Shown: positions 24,267-34,092, counted from the stretch's first letter. The stretch: DNA of 64,000 bases from Chitinophaga cymbidii (GCF_007992715.1 NZ_BKAU01000005.1:682001-746000); one strand, 5' to 3'. Made by a program: numbers and translations. The notes: generated by a model not told the origin, from the letters alone.

Positions 24267-24836
24267 ATGAATGAACAGGCGCTCGTGCAGCAACTTATTT
24301 CCGGCGATCCCGCAGCCTTCCGTACGCTTTACGAGCGTTACGCTCCGCGCCTCGCGGCCTTCTCTGCAAAATTTCATGCCAGCAACGCGGAAACGGACGA
24401 GATCGTGCAGGAAACATTTATCCGCACCTGGGTGCACCGCCACCGTTTAGATCCCGGCCAGCCTTTTGAAGCATATATTATTACCATCGCAAAGAACCTC
24501 ATCTATAATCATGTGCGCAAGATCGGGCACCAGCAGAATTATTTCCGGGAAGTCAGCGCCCATGCCGGTAAGCAGGAAGACCCCGCCGTACAGATAAGGG
24601 AGCTGCAGGACCTGATCGGCAAAGCCATGCAGCAATTGCCGGAAAAGTGCCGGGCCGTGTTCCGTAAAAGCCGGCTGGAAGGATATACCAATGCACAGAT
24701 AGCCGAGGAAATGGACATTTCCCGGAGCACCGTAGAAAACCAGCTGAATAAAGCGTTGAAGATCATACGCAAAAACCTCGAAAGCCACGGTTACGGAACC
24801 ACCCTCGTTACCATCGCTCTCATTATTTTCAAATAA
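24267..24836 (+). CDS. ECF RNA polymerase sigma factor
   Basis: A 189-residue ECF sigma factor. Region 2 spans residues 10-80, with FRTLYERYAPRLAAF and DEIVQETFIRTWVHR. Region 4 spans 120-175, with LPEKCRAVFRKSRLEGYTN and EEMDISRSTVENQLNKAL. It ends in a short hydrophobic tail (TTLVTIALIIFK). The FecR-type anti-sigma gene follows 77 bases on, then a kelch-type lipoprotein and SusC/SusD. This is the usual Bacteroidota arrangement in which outer-membrane transport releases the sigma factor to activate the transport operon. Confidence 0.93.
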   Translation: MNEQALVQQLISGDPAAFRTLYERYAPRLAAFSAKFHASNAETDEIVQETFIRTWVHRHRLDPGQPFEAYIITIAKNLIYNHVRKIGHQQNYFREVSAHAGKQEDPAVQIRELQDLIGKAMQQLPEKCRAVFRKSRLEGYTNAQIAEEMDISRSTVENQLNKALKIIRKNLESHGYGTTLVTIALIIFK

Positions 24837-24913
24837 TTTTTTTACCCGCGTAGGTGCAAAAGCATACTCAGGTGTATGCTATATGTACCGGCAGAAAATC
24901 TAAAACAGCATCT

Positions 24914-25999
24914 GTGGAAAAGGACCTCTTAAAGCGGTATTTCGAAAACACCGCTTCGTCTGAAGAAATACAAAAGGTGAATTCCTGGCTGGCCGATACT
25001 ACCAAACGGCCGGAAATACTGGCATGGATAGAATCATACTGGAAAGAGGAGAGGAAGGAAACAGCGCCGGTGCCGGCTTTTGAGGAGATGTTCGGAAAGG
25101 CGCTGGCCGCGGAGAAACAGGACAGCAAAATAGTAGCGCTGCGAAAGAGCAGGCGGACATGGACATACGCGGCGGCGGCAAGTTTAGTGTTTTTTGCCGC
25201 AGGCATCTGGATGGGCAACTACATGAAGAAGCGCTCGGTGCAGGCTGCCGGCAAATGGGTGCTCAGCAGCGCGCAGACCGGAAAAGGGCAACGCACGCAA
25301 CTGTTGCTGAGCGATGGCTCTGAAGTGTATCTGAATGCGGAATCGGAGTTGATGTTCCCTTCGGAAGTCACCCTGCATCCCGTCGTATATCTGAAAGGAG
25401 AGGCTTATTTCAAGCTGAAAGATACTTCCCGCTCGCTCGTGATCAAAACGAAAGAGATCGTGGCAAGGGCCAAAGGCGGGCAGATCAATGTTTCGGCCTT
25501 CCCGTCAGACAGCACCGTTACGGTGTCTGTCGAGAAAGGAAAGGCGGAAATAGACCGCAACCGGGAAACCTGGCCGCTGACGAAGCTCCGGCCCGCAAAG
25601 AAAATGGATTCAGCGACAACTGTCATACACGAAATGAAGGACGGCGATCCGCATCCGCTGGTACAACTCCGGAAACCGGTAGTGGTCAGGGAAAACGAGC
25701 AGATGACCTTCAACAAGAACAATGGCAGCACCGATGTCAGCCTGCATACAGATGAAGAGATATCTAACTGGAAAGACGGCAAACTGGTCTTTAACCAGGC
25801 CGGAGAAAAAGAAATTACGGACAAGCTCAAACGCTGGTACGGCCTGAATGTGATCTTCACCGTACCGCTGGAAACGGACGAACACTATACTGGTGAATTT
25901 AAAGATGCAAGCCTGCAGGAGGTCTTGACGGCCATCTGCAACACGATGCACCTTGAATGCAGGATATACAGCGATGTGATATACCTGATCAAAAAGTAA
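24914..25999 (+). CDS. FecR-family anti-sigma factor
   Basis: A 361-residue protein from the GTG at 24914, giving MEKDLLKRYFENTASSEEIQ, the usual FecR N-terminus; a GTG at 24854 would add 20 atypical residues. The cytoplasmic N-domain (1-75) should bind the sigma factor. One membrane helix follows (YAAAASLVFFAAGIWMG), then a periplasmic FecR domain (about 115-230) and a C-terminal DUF4974/STN-like domain ending with VLTAICNTMHLECRIYSDVIYLIKK-type sequence. It should hold the sigma factor until the SusC porin signals. Confidence 0.9.
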   Translation: MEKDLLKRYFENTASSEEIQKVNSWLADTTKRPEILAWIESYWKEERKETAPVPAFEEMFGKALAAEKQDSKIVALRKSRRTWTYAAAASLVFFAAGIWMGNYMKKRSVQAAGKWVLSSAQTGKGQRTQLLLSDGSEVYLNAESELMFPSEVTLHPVVYLKGEAYFKLKDTSRSLVIKTKEIVARAKGGQINVSAFPSDSTVTVSVEKGKAEIDRNRETWPLTKLRPAKKMDSATTVIHEMKDGDPHPLVQLRKPVVVRENEQMTFNKNNGSTDVSLHTDEEISNWKDGKLVFNQAGEKEITDKLKRWYGLNVIFTVPLETDEHYTGEFKDASLQEVLTAICNTMHLECRIYSDVIYLIKK

Positions 26000-26119
26000 C
26001 TATTCCCTGCCCACATTACGTGGGACTGCAAAGCGCAGTTTATGGACCGCAAACTGATTGTTTAAAAACGCAGCTAGGAGCTGTGCGGAATCTTATTGCC
26101 AATAATTCAATCAAATACT
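26000..26119 (+). other. Structured spacer between fecR-type and kelch-type genes
   Basis: Three small hairpins follow each other: CCCAC/GTGGG at 26010-26024, ACTGC/GCAGT at 26025-26039, and CAGCT/AGCTG at 26071-26083. No U run follows, so this does not look like a terminator. It may shape or protect the leader of the downstream mRNA. Confidence 0.35.
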
Positions 26120-27496
26120 ATGCGCTTCAACAACATTTCGATCAACCATTATCTGTCCGGCGCCTTGACGCTGGGCCTGTTCCTTTTCGCGTCCTGCAAG
26201 AAAGAGGACAAACGCAGCAACCTTGCGGGGATCACCGAATTCAGCATTCCTTCAACGGGAGTGGAGTTCACGGTAGACCAGACAACCATGAAGATCTTCA
26301 ACGAAGACAGTCTTGAATTTCAGACCGATGCGTCCGCACTCACGGCCAGTTTCTCCACTGTTGCCGGCGCTACTGTAAAAGTAGGCGCTACTGTTCAGCA
26401 ATCCGGCACTACCGTTAATGACTACACGAATCCTGTGGTGTATACCGTAACGGCGGAAGACGGGGTTACTTCCCGCCAGTACACCGTGCAGGTGAACGTG
26501 GCGAAGCTGGATCCGAAGACCGTATCCTGGCAGAAGTCCGGGGACGCGGGCTTTGGCGCTTTCCATGATGTGAAGGCCGGGTTCTTCAACGACAAGTATT
26601 ATGCGGTAGCATCCACGATCGGCTCTTTCGGCGCCTTTTCATTTGGCGTATATCAATCTGCGGATGGCGCTGCCTGGACGCGCCTGAAGGCAGCTGACAA
26701 CAACGGCGATTCCATCCCGATGGCGGAACATGGCGCGCTGGTGACCGGCTTTAATAACAAAATGTGGATACTGGGCGGACATATTCCCGGTAGCGGGTTT
26801 AATTTCAGCAAGGTGACCAATAAAGTGTGGAGCTCATCCGACGGGCTTACCTGGACGGCAACCGAACCTGTAAATGCAGCAGACCGCTGGAGCATACGGG
26901 AACGCATCAACGCGGTAGTATTCAACGGAAAGCTTTGGGTGATCGGTGGCAGCGGCTACCCCGCATTCGGCAACACCAATTCGAACGGCACGGCTTATAA
27001 TGATGTGTGGAATACTACAGACGGTAATACGTGGACGAAAGTAACGGACGCCGCCGCATTTACGCCACGTTGCAATCCTTCCGTATTCGTGTATAAAGAC
27101 AAGATCTGGCTAATTGGTGGGATCGACAATGGTAAAACTTATCTGAACGATGTATGGACCAGCACGGACGGGCTTACCTGGACGGAAGTAACCACCAGCA
27201 CAGCATTCACCGCACGCCAGGGACACCAGGTGATCGTGCATAACGACCAGATGCTGCTCATTGGCGGAGAAACCGCGGAAGGCACGCAGGCCGATCTTTG
27301 GGTTTCGGAAGATGATGGCGTGAACTGGACGAAAACAGAAGCCGGCGACGTGCGCGCACTGCCCGGGAACTACCCGGCCCGCGCTTATTTCAGTGCTTTC
27401 GTGAATGACAACGTGATCTGGGTATTCGGCGGTCGTTCAAAGAACGGCAACCAGTACACGAACGTTGCTGAAATATGGAAGGGCGGTCTTAACTAA
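26120..27496 (+). CDS. DUF6242-like lipoprotein with kelch-type beta-propeller
   Basis: A 458-residue lipoprotein from the ATG at 26120, with a signal peptide and lipobox LFASC. An N-terminal cadherin-like/Ig domain follows (about 30-130). The C-terminal 320 residues hold five or six kelch-like repeats with W-SSDGLTWT, NDVWTSTDGLTWTEV and LIGGE-type turns, a propeller. It sits between the anti-sigma gene and susC, 11 bases before SusC. It is therefore probably a surface accessory of the transporter, binding the ligand or a partner protein. The ligand is unknown. Confidence 0.8.
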   Translation: MRFNNISINHYLSGALTLGLFLFASCKKEDKRSNLAGITEFSIPSTGVEFTVDQTTMKIFNEDSLEFQTDASALTASFSTVAGATVKVGATVQQSGTTVNDYTNPVVYTVTAEDGVTSRQYTVQVNVAKLDPKTVSWQKSGDAGFGAFHDVKAGFFNDKYYAVASTIGSFGAFSFGVYQSADGAAWTRLKAADNNGDSIPMAEHGALVTGFNNKMWILGGHIPGSGFNFSKVTNKVWSSSDGLTWTATEPVNAADRWSIRERINAVVFNGKLWVIGGSGYPAFGNTNSNGTAYNDVWNTTDGNTWTKVTDAAAFTPRCNPSVFVYKDKIWLIGGIDNGKTYLNDVWTSTDGLTWTEVTTSTAFTARQGHQVIVHNDQMLLIGGETAEGTQADLWVSEDDGVNWTKTEAGDVRALPGNYPARAYFSAFVNDNVIWVFGGRSKNGNQYTNVAEIWKGGLN

Positions 27497-27507
27497 AACA
27501 CGGAAAC

Positions 27508-30500
27508 ATGCGAAATACATTGGTGCTGGCCCTGCTTTTCCTTGGTGGAAGCCAGGCGCTCCATGCACAACGTGATACAACAATGCGGAAGATCGATGGC
27601 ACCGTGAAGTCCGCCAAAGACGGCACTGTAGTCCCATTCACCACCGTTAAGATCAAAGGCGCGTCAAGGGGCACCATTACGGACGAGAACGGGAAATTCC
27701 AGATACTGGCAAAGCCTTCGGATACGCTGGTGCTGTCTGCTGTGGGATTTCACAAGCTGGAATCCGCCTGCAAGACCTCCCTGCTTACGCTGGCGCTGCC
27801 CGTAGATCAGCGCACCTTCAACGAGGTGATGATCATCGGTTACGGTAACGAACGCAAACGCAACATCACCGGCTCCATCGCCTCCATCGATGCAAAGGAG
27901 CTGTCCAAATCCCCCGCCTTGTCATTCGACAATGCCATCATCGGCAAAGCGGCAGGGGTGAATATCATTTCCAGCTCCGGCGTGCCGGGGTCTGCTACCG
28001 CTATCACCATCCGGGGCCTGAGTACGCTCAACCCGGATGGTAACCAACCGCTCATTGTGATCGACGGCATTCCGGTGTATGGCTCGGGTAAAGACCTGAA
28101 CAACCGGAATTTTAACAACTCCACTACACCGTCGGTCGGCTTTAACGGTACCTCCGTGGCTGATAACTATACGCCGCCACAGGATTTCGAGAACAATCCG
28201 CTGTCCGCCCTCAATCCGGCAGACATCGAATCCATCGAAATACTGAAAGATGCGTATGCTACCGCCATCTATGGTTCCAGGGCCTCCGCGGGGGTAATCC
28301 TTGTCACTACCAAAAGAGGTAAAAAAGGCGCGGAATCTTTCAACGTGCGGATGATCACCGGCACCGTGCAGCCCATCGGCAAATACAAACTGCTGAACGG
28401 CCCGCAGTACAATGAAGTATATAACAAATACTACAAAGAGCTGGGGCAGAACTATACGTTCAGCGGGCAGGATAATACGGACTGGGTGGATGAGATCACA
28501 CGCACGGCCATATCGCAGCAGGCGGACGCCTCGCTGTCTGCCGGCGGAGAGAAAGCGCAGTATTATGTCAGCGGATCTTATACCAGCCAGCCTTCGTATG
28601 TGATCAATAACGATTACAAGCGGTACAGCGGCCGGGTGAACCTTAATTACCGCCCGTCCCAGGTCTTCCTGGCGGGGATCAGCATGTCCATGAGCTATGT
28701 GGACAATTCCTCCATGAATGCCATGCAGATCTACCGCGCGGCTTTGCAAAAAGCGCCGAACCTGCCGGTATTCAATGCGGACGGGAGCTATAATTATGGC
28801 CGCGGCACCAATCCTTTTGGCAGCATGGACGTGAACCCTGTTGCGGATGCGCGGCTCAATACCAACCGCCTGAGAACATCGGAAGGGCTGGGTAATATTT
28901 TCCTGGAGCTGAAGCCTTTGCAATGGCTGACACTTCGCTCGGAGTTCGGTACGCAGCTTAGCAACGGCGATGCCTACACGCGAAGGGTAAAGCGCCCGAG
29001 TGGTTATGGCGATGATGCCGTGAGCTCCATTTCGCAGAACCGGAAGATCGTTACAAACAATACGATCAGCGTGCTGAAAACTACCGGCGATCACTACATC
29101 AACGCAGTGGCGGGTCAGAGCTTCGAACATTCCACCGAATCCATTTTGTCGCTCGGCGGCTACGGCTTTTTCAATGATGCGATCAAAAGCATTGCCGCGG
29201 CCAATAACAAATATGTGAAAGCCGCGCTTACGCAGCGGTGGGCGCTCAGTTCCTTCTTCGGAAGGCTGAACTACGAGTACCGGAACAAATACCTGGCCGG
29301 CGTCACGTACCGGCTCGATGGCTCGTCGCGTTTTTCGCGGAACCGCCGGTATGTGGGCTTCCCGTCGTTCTCCGCGGGGTGGCGCCTTTCAGAAGAACCG
29401 TTCCTGAAGGAAAAGAAGTGGCTGGATGACCTGAAGCTGCGTGGCAGCATCGGTTTCACCGGTAACAACAACTCCACTTCCTACTATGGAAGCCAGGGGC
29501 AATACCAGCTCAACGACGATAATCTCAGCTACGCGGGAACACCCATCCTTGAAATCCTCCAGCCGGACAATCCCAACCTGAAATGGGAACGGACCCGCTC
29601 CATCGACGTGGGCCTGGATGCTACGCTCTTGAACAGCCGCATCAACATCACCCTGGATTATTATCACCGCCGCATTAAGGACATGATCCTCTCCTCCGCC
29701 ATTCCGCTCTACCAGGGCTGGGTATCGCAGCCGCAGAACATCGGGGATATGATGAACGCCGGCCTGGAATTGACGGTGAGGGCCGAGATCATCCGCCGGA
29801 AGGATCTTGCCTGGTCTACCAACTTCAACATCTCCCGCAATACGAACAAGATACTCCGCCTGAACTTCAGCGGCAAGGAAGTGGGCCTGGCCAATGATGC
29901 CTGGAAATACATGAAAGCGGGAGAGCCCGCGGCACAGTTTTACCTGTATGACTGGCGGGGAGTAGATCCCATGTCTGGCAATCCGCAGTGGAGCGACAAC
30001 AAGGGCAACGTCAGCTTTACGCCGCCCGCGTCATTGTTTGCCGTGGTGGAAGACGTAAATGATTTCAGGCGTTCTTACGGCAGCAGCCTGCCAGATTTTT
30101 ACGGCGGTATGGGGCATACGCTCAACTGGCGCAACTGGGAGCTGGACGCATTCTTCTCTTTCTCCGTGGGGAACAAGATGATCAATGGATCGAGGGCTAC
30201 ACTGCTTACTTATGTAACGGAAGATGCCTTTAACCTCAGCACGGAAATTCTGAACTACTGGCTGGTGCCGGGTCATGAAACGGACATCCCGAAGCTGGTC
30301 AACAATTCCGTAACCACTTCGCCCGGCAGCGCCTCGGGCCTCCGGGACTATACCACCAGCAGGACCAACAGCCGCTTCCTGGAAGACGCTTCGTATCTCC
30401 GCCTGCGCACCCTGCGCCTGGCCTATACCATCCGTCCGGAAAAGCTGAAGTTCTTACGCTCCCTGCAATTGTTTGCAGCCGGCACCAACCTGTTCACGCT

Positions 30501-30627
30501 CACCGGCTATTCCGGCCTGGACCCTGAAGTCAATGCCTTTGGGTCTTCCGCTTTGCAGTCGGGGTACGACGAGCTGACCATGCCGCAAACTAAAACGTAT
30601 CAATTCGGAATCAACGTAGGATTATGA
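27508..30627 (+). CDS. SusC/RagA-family TonB-dependent outer-membrane transporter
   Basis: A 1039-residue transporter. It has a signal peptide (residues 1-20), a carboxypeptidase-regulatory-like domain (26-100), a plug with FNEVMIIGYGNERKRNITGSI near the TonB box region and YATAIYGSRASAGVILVTTK, then the 22-strand barrel. It ends with the C-terminal aromatic-rich strand YQFGINVGL. It imports oligomers in a TonB/ExbBD-dependent way with its SusD lid, whose start overlaps the SusC stop by four bases. There is no N-terminal STN signalling domain, although a sigma/FecR pair is upstream. Confidence 0.95.
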   Translation: MRNTLVLALLFLGGSQALHAQRDTTMRKIDGTVKSAKDGTVVPFTTVKIKGASRGTITDENGKFQILAKPSDTLVLSAVGFHKLESACKTSLLTLALPVDQRTFNEVMIIGYGNERKRNITGSIASIDAKELSKSPALSFDNAIIGKAAGVNIISSSGVPGSATAITIRGLSTLNPDGNQPLIVIDGIPVYGSGKDLNNRNFNNSTTPSVGFNGTSVADNYTPPQDFENNPLSALNPADIESIEILKDAYATAIYGSRASAGVILVTTKRGKKGAESFNVRMITGTVQPIGKYKLLNGPQYNEVYNKYYKELGQNYTFSGQDNTDWVDEITRTAISQQADASLSAGGEKAQYYVSGSYTSQPSYVINNDYKRYSGRVNLNYRPSQVFLAGISMSMSYVDNSSMNAMQIYRAALQKAPNLPVFNADGSYNYGRGTNPFGSMDVNPVADARLNTNRLRTSEGLGNIFLELKPLQWLTLRSEFGTQLSNGDAYTRRVKRPSGYGDDAVSSISQNRKIVTNNTISVLKTTGDHYINAVAGQSFEHSTESILSLGGYGFFNDAIKSIAAANNKYVKAALTQRWALSSFFGRLNYEYRNKYLAGVTYRLDGSSRFSRNRRYVGFPSFSAGWRLSEEPFLKEKKWLDDLKLRGSIGFTGNNNSTSYYGSQGQYQLNDDNLSYAGTPILEILQPDNPNLKWERTRSIDVGLDATLLNSRINITLDYYHRRIKDMILSSAIPLYQGWVSQPQNIGDMMNAGLELTVRAEIIRRKDLAWSTNFNISRNTNKILRLNFSGKEVGLANDAWKYMKAGEPAAQFYLYDWRGVDPMSGNPQWSDNKGNVSFTPPASLFAVVEDVNDFRRSYGSSLPDFYGGMGHTLNWRNWELDAFFSFSVGNKMINGSRATLLTYVTEDAFNLSTEILNYWLVPGHETDIPKLVNNSVTTSPGSASGLRDYTTSRTNSRFLEDASYLRLRTLRLAYTIRPEKLKFLRSLQLFAAGTNLFTLTGYSGLDPEVNAFGSSALQSGYDELTMPQTKTYQFGINVGL

Positions 30628-32042
30628 GAAAGTTGTTTTTTATATCGGTGATCTGTTTTATCGGTTGTAACCGGCAACTGGACCTTGCGCCGGAAAATAC
30701 GCTGACGGACCGTGAGGTGTTCAAAACAGAAGCCGGCACCGAACAGGCGCTGGCTGAGGTTTACTTCAACCTGCTCGATGCGGTGACCAGCAACATCGCC
30801 TATGTATACGGCGATTTTACGACGGATAACCTTCGCCACAGCACCTATTACGATATTTACGCCAACGGGCAGAGTACGCCGGACGATGCGGTGATCGCGG
30901 ACCTGTGGACGGTCTACTTTAAATCCATTAACCTTGCCAACAACGCGATTGCCAACATCCCGGCGTACGCCGCCTACCCGAAGGAAGTGCAGGACCCGCT
31001 GGTGGCCGAAGCGCGTTTTATCCGCGCCTATGCTTACCTGGATTTGCTGAAGTTCTTCGGAGACGGTGCGCTGAGCGGACAGATGGAAGGAAGGGGATTG
31101 CCTTTGCAGCTTACGCCGTTCAAAGGATATAATACGGGTGAAGTGATCGCCCGTTCCACCAATGCGGCCGTATATGCGCAGATCATCAAGGACCTGGAGG
31201 AAAGCATTCCTTTCCTGAAAGACAACCAGTCCAGCGACCTCCGCACACGCTCCCGCGCCACCAAAGGAGGTGCGCGTGCCCTGCTGGCGAGGACCTATCT
31301 CTATATGGGACGGATGGAAGAAGCGGCCGCCGCGGCCAGGGAAGTGCTGACGAAAGTGCCGGCCATCTATGAGCTGACATCTTCACTGACCAGTCTTTTT
31401 CCCGCCAATCCTAACGGCACCGCACAAACGCTCACGAAAGAATACCTGCTGGCCTTCCCCGTCAGCCACATGACCAGCTCATCCACCAGCATGAATAACA
31501 ATCTGGGCAACGGGTATTATTTCAAAAGATCGTTCTGGATCAACAGCGGTTTTACGCAGTCTTTCGAAGCGGGAGACAAGCGGGTGAGCGAACTGATGTT
31601 CAAAGGTGACCAGGTATATAACCCGGACCATTTCAATGAGCTGACCACCTTCAAGTTCAACAATTCGAATGGCCGGGACAATGTGCCCGTGATCCGGCTG
31701 GCCGAGGTGATGCTCACGGCTGCGGAGGCCATTGCGGAAACGGAAGGCGTAACCCAGGACGCCGTGAAATGGCTGAACGATGTACGCAGCCGCTCATTGC
31801 CCGATGCAACGCCTTACACCGTTGCAGACTTTGCGGACGCGCAGGCGCTGGTAAACACGATCTTGCAGCAACGCAGATGGGAACTGGCTTTTGAAGGGCA
31901 TTACCGTTACGACCTGATCCGTACAGGCCGCCCGTTGCAGACGCCGGACCTGGAAGAGAAGCGTAAAGTACTGCCGGTGCCGCAGTCGGAAATAGATATT
32001 TCAAACGGGCTGATCCAGCAGAACACAGGCTATCAAAATTAA
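30624..32042 (+). CDS. SusD/RagB-family nutrient-binding lipoprotein
   Basis: A 472-residue lipoprotein with the lipobox cysteine at residue 15. SusD hallmarks are visible: LDLAPENTLTDREVF at the N-terminus, TPR-like helices with EARFIRAYAYLDLLKFFG, and the C-terminal domain with VIRLAEVMLTAAEAIAE, WLNDVRSRS and RRWELAFEGHYRYDLIRTG. It caps the SusC barrel at the cell surface and binds the substrate. No carbohydrate-active enzyme is encoded in this operon, so the substrate may be a peptide or other polymer and not a glycan. Confidence 0.95.
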   Translation: MRKLFFISVICFIGCNRQLDLAPENTLTDREVFKTEAGTEQALAEVYFNLLDAVTSNIAYVYGDFTTDNLRHSTYYDIYANGQSTPDDAVIADLWTVYFKSINLANNAIANIPAYAAYPKEVQDPLVAEARFIRAYAYLDLLKFFGDGALSGQMEGRGLPLQLTPFKGYNTGEVIARSTNAAVYAQIIKDLEESIPFLKDNQSSDLRTRSRATKGGARALLARTYLYMGRMEEAAAAAREVLTKVPAIYELTSSLTSLFPANPNGTAQTLTKEYLLAFPVSHMTSSSTSMNNNLGNGYYFKRSFWINSGFTQSFEAGDKRVSELMFKGDQVYNPDHFNELTTFKFNNSNGRDNVPVIRLAEVMLTAAEAIAETEGVTQDAVKWLNDVRSRSLPDATPYTVADFADAQALVNTILQQRRWELAFEGHYRYDLIRTGRPLQTPDLEEKRKVLPVPQSEIDISNGLIQQNTGYQN

Positions 32043-32054
32043 AAACCACATTAT

Positions 32055-32873
32055 ATGTACGCAGTTAGAGGAATTGTAAAATTGGCAGCAGCAGCTATTC
32101 TCACGTTATGTTGTTCGGTGACCTATGCACAGCAGTCTGTGCAGTTTGAAGACATCAGCTTTGAAGCCGCCGTGGCTAAGGCCCGGTCAACCGGTAAGCT
32201 GGTATTTGTAGATGTCAGGGGCATGAATATTATGCCGGTGACGAAAGAAGTGGAATCAAAAGTATTCACGCAGGATTCCGTGGCCGACTTCTTCAACAAA
32301 AATTGCATCAACATCCGGGTGAACATGAATTCCGAAGCCGGAAAGAAGTTCGCACCGCATCTTGCCATGCTCATGTATCCCGTGTATGTGTTCTTTGACA
32401 GGGATACCACCCAGATCGATTTTGTAGGCGCCGGCCTTGTAGTAAAGGATCATTCGCTGCTGATGGAAAAAGCGCGGAAAGCGTTGTCGGAAGCGGAAAT
32501 GCGTGCACGCAATACCCGCTCCATCACCTTTACGAAGGGTTCCTGGAAAGAGGTGCTGGCGAAAGCGAAGAAAGAGAACAAGCTCATCTTCCTGGACGCC
32601 TATACCACCTGGTGCCGCCCTTGTATCATGATGGCGAAGAACGTATTTACGCTGGACGAGGTAGCGGATTACTATAACGGCCATTTCATCAATGTATCGA
32701 TGGATATGGAAAAAGGAGATGGCCCGGCGCTGGTGAAGAAATACAGGATCAAGGCTTATCCGGATTTTCTGTACATCGATGGGGATGGAAAGATCGTTCA
32801 CCGCAACGGCGGCTATAAGGAAGCGCCGGAGTTCATTGCGGTAGGTAAACAAGCACAGCAAAACAAAAAATAA
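32055..32873 (+). CDS. Exported protein with two thioredoxin-like domains, one lacking cysteines
   Basis: A 272-residue protein with a signal peptide ending YAQQ. The first thioredoxin-like domain (about 30-145) has FVDVRGMNIMPVTKEV where the CxxC should be, so it cannot do redox chemistry. The second domain (about 158-265) has FLDAYTTWCRPCIMM, with Cys187 and Cys190 and the later cis-Pro region (AYPDFLYIDGDG). It lies 13 bases after susD and one base before a second thioredoxin gene. It probably acts in the periplasm on partners of this transport operon. Confidence 0.88.
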   Translation: MYAVRGIVKLAAAAILTLCCSVTYAQQSVQFEDISFEAAVAKARSTGKLVFVDVRGMNIMPVTKEVESKVFTQDSVADFFNKNCINIRVNMNSEAGKKFAPHLAMLMYPVYVFFDRDTTQIDFVGAGLVVKDHSLLMEKARKALSEAEMRARNTRSITFTKGSWKEVLAKAKKENKLIFLDAYTTWCRPCIMMAKNVFTLDEVADYYNGHFINVSMDMEKGDGPALVKKYRIKAYPDFLYIDGDGKIVHRNGGYKEAPEFIAVGKQAQQNKK

Positions 32874-32874
32874 C

Positions 32875-34092
32875 ATGAGAGCATATACGATCATATTTAG
32901 CCTGTTGCTGTCGCTCAGCTTCCCGGCAAAGAGCCAGATAGCGTTCAGGGATAGCAGCTGGACGTGGAAAGCCATGCTGGCCGAAGCAAAGCAGCAGAAC
33001 AAGCTCATCTTCATGGATGCCTACGCCGTATGGTGCGGCCCTTGTAAATGGATGACGAAGAACGTCTTTAGTGTGCCGGAAGTAGGGCAGGTGTTCAACC
33101 GTAATTTTATCAATGCTTATATCGATATGGAGAAAGGTGAGGGTGTTGCGCTGCGCAAGCAATACAACATCCGTTTTTACCCCACCTATCTTTTCATTAA
33201 CGGCGATGGCGAAGTCGTGCATAAGGTGGTAGGGCAGACAGATACGGTTAGCTTCATCCAGCATGGCCTGGATGCGATCAGTCCGAAACGCAACCTGCTT
33301 TATCTCAGCCAGCATGCAGCTGAGAACACGCCCGTTTATCTTCAGGCGCTGCAAAATGCGTATGAGCAGGTGGAGGCCGGTAAGGTGGCATTGTCCTGGC
33401 TGGAGGCGCAGCCCGCCAATACCTGGATAGAGGCCGCCAACTGGGAGATACTGAAAGAGCATGTCAAAGACGCATCTTCCGCGCCGTTCCTGTACCTCAC
33501 AGCGCATGCCGCGGACTTCGGCAAACGCTATGGACAGGAGGAGGTGGAGCAGAAGATCTACAGCACTTTCCTGAAATGGCCCCAGCAGTACATCAGTTAT
33601 CCGGATAAGGGGAAAGCGGTGCTGGATGAGCAGGGGTTCAAAGACTTTCTGGACAAGCTTGAGCAGACCAGCTATGCAAAGAAGGCAGAGGTCAGGGCGA
33701 AAGCGAAGCTCACGGTGCACTATTCCCTGCGTGACTGGAATAAATATACGGATGTGGTGAACCGCATGCTGTCAGCAAAGCTCATCCCGATGAACGCCAC
33801 CGGGGGCGACTGGCTGTACGGTTATGCGCAGAGCATCCACCGTTTCGGCGGCGAAAACAAAAAAGCGCTGAAGGAAGCGACGGCCTGGGCCAAATTGCTG
33901 ACCACGGATATTCCAGGGTTGAATGCCAACCAGAAAGTGATCTACCTGGACCTCTACGCTAACCTGCTGGAGCAGAAAGGAGATCATGACCTCGCTGCGA
34001 CCATTCGAAAGAGCATGGATAAGGAGAAGCTGGAAGCGGCCAAGTCGGGCATGTCATTTCAAATGCTTAAACCGATTACACCCACTAAATAA
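32875..34092 (+). CDS. Exported thioredoxin-like protein with long helical C-terminal extension
   Basis: A 405-residue protein with a signal peptide of about 20 residues. The thioredoxin domain (25-140) carries WCGPC with Cys54 and Cys57 and FYPTYLFINGDGEVV. The remaining 260 residues are helical and of a type often attached to Bacteroidota thioredoxins, with no recognised activity. It closes the sigma/FecR/SusCD operon and is followed by a strong terminator. Its first domain is closely related to the active domain of the preceding gene, suggesting an old duplication. Confidence 0.88.
   Translation: MRAYTIIFSLLLSLSFPAKSQIAFRDSSWTWKAMLAEAKQQNKLIFMDAYAVWCGPCKWMTKNVFSVPEVGQVFNRNFINAYIDMEKGEGVALRKQYNIRFYPTYLFINGDGEVVHKVVGQTDTVSFIQHGLDAISPKRNLLYLSQHAAENTPVYLQALQNAYEQVEAGKVALSWLEAQPANTWIEAANWEILKEHVKDASSAPFLYLTAHAADFGKRYGQEEVEQKIYSTFLKWPQQYISYPDKGKAVLDEQGFKDFLDKLEQTSYAKKAEVRAKAKLTVHYSLRDWNKYTDVVNRMLSAKLIPMNATGGDWLYGYAQSIHRFGGENKKALKEATAWAKLLTTDIPGLNANQKVIYLDLYANLLEQKGDHDLAATIRKSMDKEKLEAAKSGMSFQMLKPITPTK

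Noticed and set aside
27922..29130. 402-codon frame opposite susC
   Set aside because: Shadow of the SusC plug and barrel region.
24267..34092. Calling the SusC/SusD operon a polysaccharide utilisation locus
   Set aside because: No glycoside hydrolase, lyase or esterase gene in or beside the operon.
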